Shown one piece after another: positions 51,259 through 60,688 of a stretch of 64,000 nucleotides of DNA (within the stretch, counting starts at the first letter, position 1; each line of letters begins with the position of its first letter). Source of the DNA: Novosphingobium mathurense (GTDB taxonomy: Bacteria; Pseudomonadota; Alphaproteobacteria; Sphingomonadales; Sphingomonadaceae); NCBI RefSeq assembly GCF_900168325.1, contig NZ_FVZE01000007.1, forward strand, positions 62,001 through 126,000. Reading direction: 5' to 3'. Under the pieces are notes generated by a model that worked only from the letters and a program-made list of their open reading frames with translations, ran no database searches and had not been told where the DNA came from. Position numbers and translations under genes: made by a program.

Positions 51259-52637
51259 TGGATTGGAAGAACCCGTTCCGCAAAGGGCCCAAGGCGCTCG
51301 ATGGGCCTGCCAGCGGCGCTGAAGGCAGCGATGCCTCGCCGCTCGGCGATGCGATTCAGGCCAACGAGGCGGTCAAGAAGAAGCAGATGCTGCTTCTCGG
51401 GGCAGGCGGTCTCGCCGCGCTGCTGATCGGCTCGACCTACATCTTTTCGGAGGGCGGCAAGAGCAGCGACGCCCATGTTAAGAAGGAAGTCGGCGAGGTC
51501 TCGGTCGACGAGATGGTCAACAAGAATATGGCTGAGAAGGAGTGGCGCGCCCAATCCGAGGCCCAGATGATGGCGATGGACAACAACATGCGCGCGCTCG
51601 CCGCCCGCGCGCAGCGCGCCGACCAGCTCGAAGCGCAAATGGCGCAAGGTCAGGCCCAAGGTGCCGGGGTCTCACCGGACACCGAACGGGTGCTTTCCGC
51701 CTATCAGAGCGAGAACGAGCAGCTCAAGGCGGCGCTCGCGGCAGCGCGGCAGTCGCCGGTGATGGGCCAGCCCATTGTCGGTCCGGGCGCGACCCCGATC
51801 GGACCCAGTGCCATGTATGGGCGCACCAGTCCGCCGAGCTACCAGAGCGCGCAGGCGACCCCCGCAGGGCAAGCCGCGGCGGCCGCGGCGGGCCTGCCAA
51901 GCGGACGGGGAAGCGAGGTCAGTCTCGTCTCGTTCAGCGAAGGCGCGAGCGGCACGGGCAGCCCGGTGCCCAAGGGCAACACGGTCTATACCGACAGTGC
52001 CAACTACCTGCCGCCGAACTCGATAGCGGTCGCCAAGGTCATTGTCGGGGTCGATGCCGCCGCCGGTGTGCAGAGCCAGACCGACCCGCTTCCCGTGGTG
52101 CTGCGCATCACCGGGCCGGCGCGCTCGGTCTACGACAATGGGCGCCTGCTCACCACCAACATCGCGGGATGCCTGGTCAACGGCGCGGCGCGCGGCGACC
52201 TCTCGTCCGAGAAGGTCTACGTCAAGCTGCAGCGGATGACCTGCCCGCAGCCGAACGGCCGCTACGCGGTCTCGGACGTGAAGGGCTTCATCGCGTTTGG
52301 CGGCAAGACCGGGGTGAGGGGGCGCGTGGTCAGCCGCGAAGGCTCGCTCATCGGCCAGGCGTTCCTCGCCGGGCTCGCCGGCGGGTTCGGTCGCGGGTTT
52401 TCGGCCAACACCAATTCGATCCTTCAGGGCACCAACGTCAATGTGAACGGCCAGCGCCAGAAGCTCGGCGCCGGAGAGATCCTCCAGGGCGGGCTTGGCG
52501 AAGGCGTCGCGACCTCGGCCGACACGGTGTCCAAATACCTGATCGAGCGGGCCGAACAGTACCAGCCCGTGATCGAGATGCCGACCGGGATCGATGTCGA
52601 AATCGTGTTCCTCGAGGGCGTGTTCATCAACGGATGA
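51258..52637 (+). CDS. traB: TraB, F-type T4SS scaffold (VirB10-like)
   Basis: The protein is 459 aa, overlapping traK by one base. The cytoplasmic N-terminus is followed by one membrane segment (MLLLGAGGLAALLIGSTYIF), a coiled-coil stretch with QMAMDN-like helices and a Pro/Ala-rich segment. The C-terminal TrbI/VirB10 domain is visible in LPPNSIAVAKVIVGVDAAAG and MPTGIDVEIVFLEGVF. It spans the periplasm, linking inner and outer rings. Confidence 0.92.
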   Translation: MDWKNPFRKGPKALDGPASGAEGSDASPLGDAIQANEAVKKKQMLLLGAGGLAALLIGSTYIFSEGGKSSDAHVKKEVGEVSVDEMVNKNMAEKEWRAQSEAQMMAMDNNMRALAARAQRADQLEAQMAQGQAQGAGVSPDTERVLSAYQSENEQLKAALAAARQSPVMGQPIVGPGATPIGPSAMYGRTSPPSYQSAQATPAGQAAAAAAGLPSGRGSEVSLVSFSEGASGTGSPVPKGNTVYTDSANYLPPNSIAVAKVIVGVDAAAGVQSQTDPLPVVLRITGPARSVYDNGRLLTTNIAGCLVNGAARGDLSSEKVYVKLQRMTCPQPNGRYAVSDVKGFIAFGGKTGVRGRVVSREGSLIGQAFLAGLAGGFGRGFSANTNSILQGTNVNVNGQRQKLGAGEILQGGLGEGVATSADTVSKYLIERAEQYQPVIEMPTGIDVEIVFLEGVFING

Positions 52638-52647
52638 GGAGGGTGTC

Positions 52648-53523
52648 ATGAAACTGAAGTCACTAAATTGGGGGGCGAGCGCCCTTCGCAAACTGGCGAT
52701 GCCGCTCGCGGCGATCGCGCTCGGCAGCGGGGGCTCGCTGGTCTGGGCGAACGCCAATGCCAATGCGCCGAGCGCGCCGTCGCAAACCGATCTTGCGGTG
52801 ACCGCCGCGCTCAAGGAGCGCCTGCCGCGTACGCAGGTGAGCCGGGTCAATTGCCAGGTGGTCGATGGAGTTTGCGAAGTCACGGCCGGATCGCAGCTGT
52901 TCTACGTCGACAGGACCGCGCGCTATCTCCTGATCGGCCGGGTCTATGACATGCAGACCCGCCAGGACCTGACCGCCGTGCGCCTGCTCGAGGTCAACCC
53001 CGACCTGCTGGTCGGCGGGGCTGCCGGCAGCCGGCAGGAAGCCCAAGAAGTCGAGACCCCGCGTCGGGGCGTGAATACGCCAGCGGCGAGCGGTGCCCCC
53101 CGGATGATGTCGCTCGCCGCACTGCCCGAGGCGGGCGGCATTGTCTGGGGAGCAAGCTCGGGCCCGACGGTCACCGTCTTCAGCGATTTTCGCTGCGGCT
53201 ATTGCCGCGCGCTTTCGGGGGTTCTCGAGACCATGAACGTGCGGGTGATCGAACGCCCGATCTCGGTGCTCGGCAGCCGCGACCTTGCCAACCAGGTGTT
53301 CTGCGCGCGCGACCGGCGCAAGGCGGTCAAGGCCGCATATGCCGGCGCCCCGATCACCGACACTCGGGCCTGCGATACCTCGCCGCTCGATGCCAACGAA
53401 CGCTTCGCCCGCGAGCAGGGTCTGGCCGGCACGCCGGTGATCGTGCGCTCGGACGGGGCGGTGATCGAAGGGTTCCGCCCGCGCGAGGTGCTCGAAGCCT
53501 GGCTGAAGGGCGCCCGCTCGTGA
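52648..53523 (+). CDS. dsbC: DsbC-type disulfide isomerase of the transfer operon
   Basis: The protein is 291 aa from ATG 52648 (GAGGAGGGTG upstream), with a signal peptide to about residue 35. The N-terminal dimerisation part is followed by a thioredoxin fold with CGYC (183-186) and a cis-Pro in GTPVIVRSDG. Extra cysteines are at 69 and 76. F-like operons need disulfide chemistry because TraU, TraN, TrbC and others are Cys-rich. It ends in GTGA with the traV start. Confidence 0.9.
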   Translation: MKLKSLNWGASALRKLAMPLAAIALGSGGSLVWANANANAPSAPSQTDLAVTAALKERLPRTQVSRVNCQVVDGVCEVTAGSQLFYVDRTARYLLIGRVYDMQTRQDLTAVRLLEVNPDLLVGGAAGSRQEAQEVETPRRGVNTPAASGAPRMMSLAALPEAGGIVWGASSGPTVTVFSDFRCGYCRALSGVLETMNVRVIERPISVLGSRDLANQVFCARDRRKAVKAAYAGAPITDTRACDTSPLDANERFAREQGLAGTPVIVRSDGAVIEGFRPREVLEAWLKGARS

Positions 53524-54677
53524 CCGCGCTGACCCCGAAACAGCTGGCCAGCCTCGAGCGCGCAGTGGCGCGAAGGTCGCGCGGGCAGATCTCGCTGCCG
53601 CCGGCCGCGATCGAGCGGGCCGAGGCGATTGCGCTTTGGCATGAGGTCACGGCGAGTTTCGCCAATTCCAAGGGCCAGCGGCTCTCCGCGCGGGATCTCG
53701 ACCGCCTGCGCAGCCGGGCCTGGCAGGTCTCGCACGGTCATGCAGCGCTCAGCGAAACCGGGCTCAGCCTCGAAGCGGGCCTTGCATTCTGGCGCCTCGC
53801 GCTGCGGCTCGGAAAGCTGGCCGAGCGGCGCAAGCCAGGCACCCTCACGCGGGCAGCGTCGGTCGCCGCGCTCGGTCTCGCCGCCACCCAGCTCGCGGCC
53901 TGCACCAGCCTGTTCGGCGGCAACATCAAGGGCAGCTTCGCCTGCAGCGCGCCGAATGGCACCTGCGCGCCTTCGACAGTGATCGACGACCAGGCCCTGT
54001 CGGTGATCCAGAACGCCCGGCCGATGACGCCTGCCGGACCCTATATGCGCTCGCCAACGGCGGCGCGACCAACAACCACAGCCTATGTCCCGTCCGGAAC
54101 TGGGCGCATCACGCCGGCACAGGGCGGCATGGCCCACCGCGAGCGGCGGGTGCTCCGGGTGGTGTTCCCATCGTTCGTCGATGGCGGCGGCAATCTCCAT
54201 GAGCCGCGGATCGTGCATGCGGTGGTCGATGATGGGGCCTGGATGCAGCTCTCAGGCAGCGAACCCACGGCGATCGACCGGATCGAGGGCCGCACGGCGA
54301 GCCTTGCCAGCGCGGCTTTCACCCCGCCGCCGTCCTTGCCAGATGCGGCAATCCTGCCGAGTGACATGTCACCTGCACCAGAGGTCAAACCCGCACCTGC
54401 TGGGCCGCCAAGTCCCGAAGCCGTTGCGGCGGCGCGCGCCAAGGGTGCAGCGCTGAAGTCCGGGAGCGCGATCGACGTGATCCGCGCCGAGGTTCAAAGC
54501 CGCCTCGCACAAACGGCGAAAGTCTCTGGTGCCGCACCGCCGGTAGCAGCCCTCGCGCCCAACGCGGCACAAGGCGCGGCACATATTGCGGCACCTGTCG
54601 ATGCGGTCAAACCCGCGCCGGGCACTGCAGCGCCGGTCAATGCTCCGGCGGCCTTTCCCGCCAAGGTTGAGGAGTAG
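53520..54677 (+). CDS. traV: TraV-like lipoprotein with ~125-residue N-terminal extension
   Basis: The protein is 385 aa from a GTG overlapping the dsbC stop. The lipobox LAAC (Cys128) follows a hydrophobic stretch (RAASVAALGLAATQLAAC), but lies far inside the frame. Residues 1-105 are a charged, helical domain (LTPKQLASLERAVARRS, ARDLDRLRSRAWQVSHGHAAL) absent from ordinary ~170-aa TraV. No ATG or GTG fits a shorter start near the signal peptide. The C-terminal half has the RRVLRVVFPSFVDGGGNLHEP domain and a Pro/Ala-rich tail. TraV anchors the outer ring by its lipid. Confidence 0.8.
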   Translation: MTALTPKQLASLERAVARRSRGQISLPPAAIERAEAIALWHEVTASFANSKGQRLSARDLDRLRSRAWQVSHGHAALSETGLSLEAGLAFWRLALRLGKLAERRKPGTLTRAASVAALGLAATQLAACTSLFGGNIKGSFACSAPNGTCAPSTVIDDQALSVIQNARPMTPAGPYMRSPTAARPTTTAYVPSGTGRITPAQGGMAHRERRVLRVVFPSFVDGGGNLHEPRIVHAVVDDGAWMQLSGSEPTAIDRIEGRTASLASAAFTPPPSLPDAAILPSDMSPAPEVKPAPAGPPSPEAVAAARAKGAALKSGSAIDVIRAEVQSRLAQTAKVSGAAPPVAALAPNAAQGAAHIAAPVDAVKPAPGTAAPVNAPAAFPAKVEE

Positions 54678-54682
54678 GGCCG

Positions 54683-57289
54683 ATGGCCTCGCGCGGGTTC
54701 TGGGACCGGTTCCTCGACATGGTGTTCGGCGAAAGCGCACACCCGGAAGCGACACGGCCCGTGCTCGGCGCGCCGATGCTGTCGAACTGGCTGCCCTATC
54801 GCAGCTACGACAAGAAAAGCCGGATGTTCATCAATACGGAATCAGTGGGGTTCATCCTCGAACTCGCGCCGATGATGGGAGCGGACGAGCGCAGCGGCGA
54901 AATCCTCACCCAGTTCCTCTCCGACGCCGTGCCCTCGGGCTGCGAAATCCAGCTGATCCACTGGCAAAGCCCCTCGGTCGGCGAGCGGATCGCCGACTGG
55001 GTCATGCCGCGCGTCGTTGCCAAGGGCGTCTATGGCCGCGCCGCCACCCACCGTGCGCGCTGGCTGCGCCGGGCAGCATGGATGTCGATCTCGTGCGATG
55101 CGCCCTTCTACTTGCGCAACACCCGCGTGATCCTCTCGGTCGGCGCACGGCTCAGCGGCGGAATCGGCGCCGATGCACTCGGCTCGGTCCGCGAAAGCCT
55201 CCACGGCACGCTCCAGGCGCTCTCGATCCCCGCGCGCGACGTCGGCCCGGTTGAACTGATCGCCTTCCTCGACGACTTCCTCTGCCCCGCGGTCGACAAC
55301 GCCGACCGGCCCGAACACTATTCCGAACTCGATCCGATCAACATCCAGTGCGTGCGCCGCGACCTCGAGACGCAGGTCACGCCCGACCGCATCGTGCTTC
55401 AGACCGAGCGGTTTCGTGCCACAGGCGAAAGCCAGGACGGTGCGCCGGTGATCGGCGAGGTCGTCCCCGACAAGTTCGACTGGCGCTTCTTTTCGGTGCG
55501 GAACCTGCCCAAGCAATGGGCGCCGTGGGACGTCCAGAAGATCATCGGCGACGTCATCAACGACAAGCTGCGCTTCGGCTGCAACGTCATGACCGTGCTT
55601 GGCCTTGTCTTTCAGGACGAGGAGGCGGCGAGCTCGCGCGCCGGGCTCAAGGTCATGCGCACGACCAGCCTTGCCGACAGCCGCTCGGCCCGTTTCCTGC
55701 CCCAGCTCTCCGAGCAGCGCGACGAGTGGCAGTATGTGCAAGCCGAGATGCGCCAGGGCCGCAAGCTCGCGCAGGTCTATTACGGGGTTGGCGCGCTCTC
55801 TCCGCTCGGCAAGGGCGACGTCAATGAGCGCATGGTGAAGTCGGTCTACAAGGCCTCTGGCTGGGACCTCATCGACGAGCGCTACCTCCAGGTCATGGGG
55901 CTACTTGCCGCCATGCCGCTCTCGTTTCCCAACGGCCTCTCGGCAGACCTCAGGCGCATGAAGCGCTTCAAGACCATGCTGACGACGACGGCCGCCTCGA
56001 TCGCGCCGCTCCAGGGCGAGCACACCGGCGGGCAAATTCCGCACGTGCTGCTGATCGGACGGCGCGGCCAGCCCTTCTTCTGGTCGCCGTTCCAGAACGC
56101 GGCGGGCAACCACAATGTCGCGGTGTTCGGCAAGTCTGGTTCGGGCAAGTCGGTCTTCCTGCAGGACGTCTGCGCGGCGATGTCAGGCGCCGGGGCCAAG
56201 GTCATCGTGATCGATGACGGGCGTTCGTTCGAGCACATGGCCAAGGCCTTCGGCGGGGCTTTTGTGGAGTTCAAGCTTTCCTCGGGCTTCTCATTGAACC
56301 CGTTCGACATGATCGATGGCGAGGCTCTGTCGTCGGACGAGGACGGCGAGGACTACGAGGTCGAATGCCTCGCCATGCTGAAGTCGATCGTCGGGCAGAT
56401 GGCGCGCCAGCAGGACCGCCTGTCCGACACCGAGCGCGGCCTCATCGATTCCGCGGTCAGCAGCGTCTGGCGCGAAAAGCAGCGCGCCGGCACCATCGAC
56501 GACGTTGCCGCGGCGCTCCGCGCACTGCCATCGCCCTTTGCCGGCGATCTCGCCGATGCGATGTCGCCATTCCTCAAGGGCGGGACCTATGGCCGCTTCT
56601 TCGAGGGTTCCTGCTCGATCGACCTGTCGGCGGGCCTCACCGTGTTCGAGCTTTCGGACCTCTCATCCAAGCCCGAACTGCGTTCGGTGGCGCTGACCGC
56701 GCTGATGTTCCTGACACTGAGGGTCATGCGTGATCTCGACCGTTCGGTGCCCAAGCTGACGATGATCGACGAAGCCTGGCAGCTCCTGGGCGGCGGGCAG
56801 ATGGGCCAGGCGATCGAGACCTATGCGCGGACCTGCCGCAAGTACGGCGGCTCGCTCATCACCGCGACCCAGTCCCTCAACGATTTCTACAAGTCCGAAG
56901 GCTCGCTAGCGGCGCTCGAGAACTCGGACTGGTCGATCGTCCTCCAGCAGAAGGAGGAGACCATCAACGATCTCGCCAAGCACCAGCGCTTCGAGATGGA
57001 CCATTACACAGAGAGCCTGCTGCGCTCGCTGAAGCGCAATGGTACCGAGTATTCCGACGTCCTGATCAAGGGTCCCGAGACCCTCGCGGTCGGCCGCCTC
57101 GTGCTCGATCCCTATTCGGCGACGCTCTACTCTTCGAGCCCGCGGGTCTTCTCCGAGATCGAGGAAAAGGTCCGTGCCGGTCTGCCGCTGCCCGATGCGA
57201 TCGAGCGGGTCGCCTTTCCCGACTTCGTGCCGCCGCAGCCCGGTGCTCCGGATTTTGCCGACGGCGAGCTCGCGGAGGCGGCTGAATGA
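54683..57289 (+). CDS. traC: TraC, F-type T4SS assembly ATPase (VirB4-like)
   Basis: The protein is 868 aa. The N-terminal VirB4 domain (LSNWLPYRSYDKKS, FILELAPMMGADERSGEIL) precedes the ATPase core with Walker A GKSGSGKSV near residue 485 and Walker B LTMIDEAWQLLGG near 693. It energises pilus assembly. It follows traV by 5 bases and overlaps the next gene by four bases (ATGA). Confidence 0.95.
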   Translation: MASRGFWDRFLDMVFGESAHPEATRPVLGAPMLSNWLPYRSYDKKSRMFINTESVGFILELAPMMGADERSGEILTQFLSDAVPSGCEIQLIHWQSPSVGERIADWVMPRVVAKGVYGRAATHRARWLRRAAWMSISCDAPFYLRNTRVILSVGARLSGGIGADALGSVRESLHGTLQALSIPARDVGPVELIAFLDDFLCPAVDNADRPEHYSELDPINIQCVRRDLETQVTPDRIVLQTERFRATGESQDGAPVIGEVVPDKFDWRFFSVRNLPKQWAPWDVQKIIGDVINDKLRFGCNVMTVLGLVFQDEEAASSRAGLKVMRTTSLADSRSARFLPQLSEQRDEWQYVQAEMRQGRKLAQVYYGVGALSPLGKGDVNERMVKSVYKASGWDLIDERYLQVMGLLAAMPLSFPNGLSADLRRMKRFKTMLTTTAASIAPLQGEHTGGQIPHVLLIGRRGQPFFWSPFQNAAGNHNVAVFGKSGSGKSVFLQDVCAAMSGAGAKVIVIDDGRSFEHMAKAFGGAFVEFKLSSGFSLNPFDMIDGEALSSDEDGEDYEVECLAMLKSIVGQMARQQDRLSDTERGLIDSAVSSVWREKQRAGTIDDVAAALRALPSPFAGDLADAMSPFLKGGTYGRFFEGSCSIDLSAGLTVFELSDLSSKPELRSVALTALMFLTLRVMRDLDRSVPKLTMIDEAWQLLGGGQMGQAIETYARTCRKYGGSLITATQSLNDFYKSEGSLAALENSDWSIVLQQKEETINDLAKHQRFEMDHYTESLLRSLKRNGTEYSDVLIKGPETLAVGRLVLDPYSATLYSSSPRVFSEIEEKVRAGLPLPDAIERVAFPDFVPPQPGAPDFADGELAEAAE

Positions 57290-57636
57290 CCGCGGTTCTC
57301 GCCCCTCGTCACCGGCCCATGAGCCTCGCCGATGCCTGCTACCATGGCCTGCGTCTTATCGGTTGGCTTGCGGTCACGCTGGGCTGCGTCGCGGCGCTAT
57401 GGCTGCTGTTCTTCGCCGCGCTTGGCAACTTTCGCTTCGGCGGGACCGTGCTCCAGCTCGAGAACTTCGCCTCGCGCTATGTCGCCGCGAGCGCCGAGCG
57501 CCAGGACCGCTTCGCCCACTGCTTCTGGCTGACCAGCGCCGGGCTTTTCGCCGCGGTCGGCTTCTTTCGCCGCCACTCGCTGCTCACGCGCGGGGCAGCG
57601 GCAGCCTCACATTCCAGGGAGACCCATCATGGCTAG
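57286..57636 (+). CDS. Small inner-membrane protein of the transfer operon
   Basis: The protein is 116 aa with two hydrophobic segments (GWLAVTLGCVAALWLLFFAAL and CFWLTSAGLFAAVGFF). It lies between traC and trbI with overlaps of 4 and 8 bases. I do not recognise a family. It occupies a slot where F-like operons often carry short membrane proteins. Confidence 0.7.
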   Translation: MTAVLAPRHRPMSLADACYHGLRLIGWLAVTLGCVAALWLLFFAALGNFRFGGTVLQLENFASRYVAASAERQDRFAHCFWLTSAGLFAAVGFFRRHSLLTRGAAAASHSRETHHG

Positions 57637-58213
57637 AAGCCCCCGCACGTCCGCGGCTCCAGCGCCCAGCACCACCGCCGGCCCGCTGTTCGAGGCCGAA
57701 GCGAGCACGCCCCCGTCTGCGCCCCGCGCCCGGATCGGACTGGTTCCCGTGGCCATGGTCGGCGCGCTGGTTGCCGCAGGGTTGTGGGGGGCCTGGGTCA
57801 CCAAGAACGTGCTCGGGGCAGCGGACACGCCCGCCATCGCCAAGGTCCAGCTCGCCGGCATCGTCGGTGAATATGTCCAGGCCCAGGCCCGCTCGGCCAC
57901 ACCGCCCGAGCAGGTCACCACCGAGACGCGCGCGTTCATGGGCGAGGTCCAGAAGAACCTCGAGCGCCGCGGCGCCTCGGGCCAGATCGTGCTGGTGGGC
58001 GAGGCGGTGCTTGCCGGCAATGTCCCCGACATCACCGCCGAGGTCCGCCGCGAAGTCTATGCGAAGGTCAAGATGCCGCAGCCTGCAAATGCGTCAGCGG
58101 GCGAGGTCATGGGCGCAATGCGCGCGGCGATGAACGGGCAGGGGGTCCCGCAAGCGGCCAGCCCGGTGCCGGGCGCCGCCTTGGGAGGACAGGGCAGTGC
58201 TCCCGTCAACTGA
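57629..58213 (+). CDS. trbI: TrbI, F-type conjugation protein
   Basis: The protein is 194 aa, with one membrane segment (LVPVAMVGALVAAGLWGAW) and the F-type TrbI domain (VQLAGIVGEYVQAQARS, GQIVLVGEAVLAGNVPDITA). In F it influences pilus outgrowth and retraction. It overlaps its neighbours by 8 and 17 bases, implying coupled translation. Confidence 0.85.
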   Translation: MARSPRTSAAPAPSTTAGPLFEAEASTPPSAPRARIGLVPVAMVGALVAAGLWGAWVTKNVLGAADTPAIAKVQLAGIVGEYVQAQARSATPPEQVTTETRAFMGEVQKNLERRGASGQIVLVGEAVLAGNVPDITAEVRREVYAKVKMPQPANASAGEVMGAMRAAMNGQGVPQAASPVPGAALGGQGSAPVN

Positions 58214-58727
58214 GCCTCTCACCCCGAGATCCTCGCACGCCCGGCGCTGGCTCGTGATCGGCGCGCTTGCCGCGACGCTGGCGGCCAGCTCCTCGCTGGC
58301 GAGCTGGCGCGACGATCACGCGATCCTCATCAACACGACCCAATCGCTCCCCAACTGGGCGTTCTGGATCGACAAGCACCGCCGCCCGGCGCGCGGGGAT
58401 TTCGTGGTCTTTGCCCCGCCGCAGACGCCGCTCATCACCGCGCATTTCGGGAAGGTCTCGCCGCCCTTTGCCAAGCGCGTCTACGGCATGCCGGGTGACA
58501 TGGTCACCCGCGAGGGTACCGTGGTGCGGATCAACGGCGCCGAGGTCGCACGGCTGAAGCCCGTGAGTTCGCGCGGCGAGAGGCTTGCCCCCGGACCGAC
58601 CGGGCGGATCCCTGAGCACTGCTACTATGTCGGGACTGAGCACAAGGACGGGCTTGATAGCCGTTACGCCGATATCGGCTTTGTCTGTTTGGCACGCATC
58701 ATCGGCACTGGGGACTCGGTGCTGTGA
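58197..58727 (+). CDS. traF: Conjugative S26 signal-peptidase-like protease (RP4 TraF-like)
   Basis: The protein is 176 aa with a GTG start inside trbI. The single N-terminal hydrophobic segment precedes the S26 catalytic Ser50 (NTTQSLPNWAFW) and Lys93 (KRVYGMPGD). Such proteases mature pilins or T4SS proteins; the pilin of this operon is the likely target. It ends in GTGA with traW. Confidence 0.88.
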   Translation: MLPSTEPLTPRSSHARRWLVIGALAATLAASSSLASWRDDHAILINTTQSLPNWAFWIDKHRRPARGDFVVFAPPQTPLITAHFGKVSPPFAKRVYGMPGDMVTREGTVVRINGAEVARLKPVSSRGERLAPGPTGRIPEHCYYVGTEHKDGLDSRYADIGFVCLARIIGTGDSVL

Positions 58728-59398
58728 GCCGGTTGGCCCTTCTGTCCGCCACGGGCGGTGCCGCGCTGCTGATAGGCTGGCCGCTGATCTCGGCGGTGAG
58801 GGCCGCCGACTATGGGCAATTGGGCCAGACTTTCCCGATCATCGAGGCCGATCTGCTCACGACGATCGAGACCAGGCTCAGGACCCTCGAGGCCAATGGC
58901 GGGATCGAGCGGCTGCAGCGCGAGATGCAGGAACAAGCCGTCGCCAGCGTTCGGCGGCCCAAGCGGGTCGATGGCATGACCCCGGCGACCACCAGGCGCG
59001 AGTGGCTGTTCGATCCTTCGATCGTGACCGAGGACGATATCGTCGACGCCAAGGGCAATCTAATCGCCGCGCGCGGTACCCGGGTCAATCCGCTCGACAT
59101 GGTCCAGCTGCGCCAGGCGCTTGTCTTCGTCGACGGCGACAATGCGGCCGAGCTGCAATGGGCGCTGCGGACCTGGAGCGATACGGCCGCCAAAATCATC
59201 TTCGTCTCGGGCTCGCCCTTCGATGCGATGAAACTGTGGCAGCGCCGCTTCTACTTCGACCAGGGCGGCACGCTGACGTCGAAATTCGGCATCCGGCATA
59301 CGCCTGCCGTGGTGAGCGCAGCCGGTTCCAGCCTCAAGATCAGCGAACATCCGTTGCCGCACCAACCGGCGACGCCAAGCGGAGGCAAGATCTCATGA
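58724..59398 (+). CDS. traW: TraW, F-type pilus assembly protein
   Basis: The protein is 224 aa with a GTG start and a signal sequence ending VRA. It shows the TraW domain, with REWLFDPSIVTEDDIVDAKG, VNPLDMVQLRQALVFVDGD and FDQGGTLTSKFGIRHTPAVV. In F, TraW works with TrbC in the periplasm. It overlaps both neighbours by four bases. Confidence 0.92.
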   Translation: MSRLALLSATGGAALLIGWPLISAVRAADYGQLGQTFPIIEADLLTTIETRLRTLEANGGIERLQREMQEQAVASVRRPKRVDGMTPATTRREWLFDPSIVTEDDIVDAKGNLIAARGTRVNPLDMVQLRQALVFVDGDNAAELQWALRTWSDTAAKIIFVSGSPFDAMKLWQRRFYFDQGGTLTSKFGIRHTPAVVSAAGSSLKISEHPLPHQPATPSGGKIS

Positions 59399-59661
59399 CC
59401 CATCCGCTCATCACCTTCCTCAAGACCCCGATGGCCGCGCCCGAAACAAGAACGTTGCGGCGCATGCGCCGGCTCTGGATGGCGCTGTGCTGGTCGCTTG
59501 CGCTCACCGTGCTGCTGCTCCCGGTGCTGAAGCTGCTGCTGGGGTCGTGGGCTGCACTTCCCGCCCTGCTGCTGACGATAGCCGCTGTGCTCCACGGGTT
59601 AGTCTATTTTCGCGCCAAGGGGCGCGCGGACGATGCCTTTGGGCGGGAGGCGCGGCCATGA
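59395..59661 (+). CDS. Small membrane protein between traW and traU
   Basis: The protein is 88 aa, with an ATGA overlap with traW and a TGATG junction with traU. It has two hydrophobic segments (WMALCWSLALTVLLLPVLKL and LLGSWAALPALLLTIAAVLH). The family is not recognised. Tight overlaps on both sides show it belongs to the operon. Confidence 0.7.
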   Translation: MTHPLITFLKTPMAAPETRTLRRMRRLWMALCWSLALTVLLLPVLKLLLGSWAALPALLLTIAAVLHGLVYFRAKGRADDAFGREARP

Positions 59662-60680
59662 TGCGGCTGCCCGCCAGAGTCTTGGCGTTACTCGGTGTCA
59701 TCGCGCTCGCTTTTGCCGGCACGAGCCCGGCGCGGGCCGACACGGTGACCTGCCACGGCAAGTTCATCAACCCGATTACCGATGTGTGCTGGTCGTGCCT
59801 GTTTCCGCTGTCGATCGGTGGACTCTCGATCTGGAAGGGCTCGCGCCCCGACCCCAAGAACCCGTCGTTTCCCTTGTGCGCCTGCGGCTCGCCGATCCCG
59901 CGTATCGGCATTTCGGTGGGCTTCTGGGAGCCGGTGCGCCTCGTCGATGTCACCAACAAGTCGTGGTGTTTTCCCAACCTCGGCGGGATCCGGCTCAACC
60001 CCGGTTTCGACATTGGCGAGGGCCATGTCCAGGGGCGCAGCCAGATCGGCGGCAAGACCCAGAATAGCTCGCAGTGGCAGTCGCACTACTACGTCTATCC
60101 GCTGCTCTACTGGATGGAGATCCTGACCGATTTCCTCTGCTTCGAGCAGACCACCTTCGATGTCGCCTATGTGACCGAGATCGATCCGCTGTGGCAGGAC
60201 TCGGCGCTCACCTCGATCATCAACCCCGAGGTGGCCCTCTTTGCCAACGGAATCGCCACCGCAGCCTGCGCGGCCGACTGCGTCGCTGCCACCGCGAAGC
60301 TGCCGATCGACCAAATGTTCTGGTGCGCGGGCTGCAACGGCGGAATGTATCCCTTGAACGGCCACGTCTCGGCGCACGTCACCGCGATCCAGGCCTCGCG
60401 GCTCGTCGCCGAACGGATGCTCTACAAGATGCACCGCGAGGCGCTCGCCTGGGGCACGATGGGTTCGAAGGCGCTGTGCCACAAGTACCTGATGCCGGTG
60501 ATGCGCAAGCAGCAGTACCGGCTGCAGATGACCAATCCGATCTCGATGGTGAAGGGCCGCTACGCCTGCGCGCCGGTGGGTGCTGCCACCATCATCCCCC
60601 AGACCGGCAAGGGCTACCCCGTCAAGGGCGAGGACTTTGGTTACCTCGTCTGGCGCAAGCGCAACTGCTGCATGCTGTGA
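59658..60680 (+). CDS. traU: TraU, F-type conjugation protein
   Basis: The protein is 340 aa from ATG 59658, with a signal peptide ending ARA. It is Cys-rich, with the TraU signature INPITDVCWSCLFPLSIGG, NPEVALFANGIATAACAADC and MFWCAGCNGGMYPLNGHV. In F it is needed mostly for DNA transfer rather than pilus formation. Many Cys pairs fit the nearby DsbC and TrbC. Confidence 0.95.
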   Translation: MMRLPARVLALLGVIALAFAGTSPARADTVTCHGKFINPITDVCWSCLFPLSIGGLSIWKGSRPDPKNPSFPLCACGSPIPRIGISVGFWEPVRLVDVTNKSWCFPNLGGIRLNPGFDIGEGHVQGRSQIGGKTQNSSQWQSHYYVYPLLYWMEILTDFLCFEQTTFDVAYVTEIDPLWQDSALTSIINPEVALFANGIATAACAADCVAATAKLPIDQMFWCAGCNGGMYPLNGHVSAHVTAIQASRLVAERMLYKMHREALAWGTMGSKALCHKYLMPVMRKQQYRLQMTNPISMVKGRYACAPVGAATIIPQTGKGYPVKGEDFGYLVWRKRNCCML

Positions 60681-60688
60681 GGACACCC

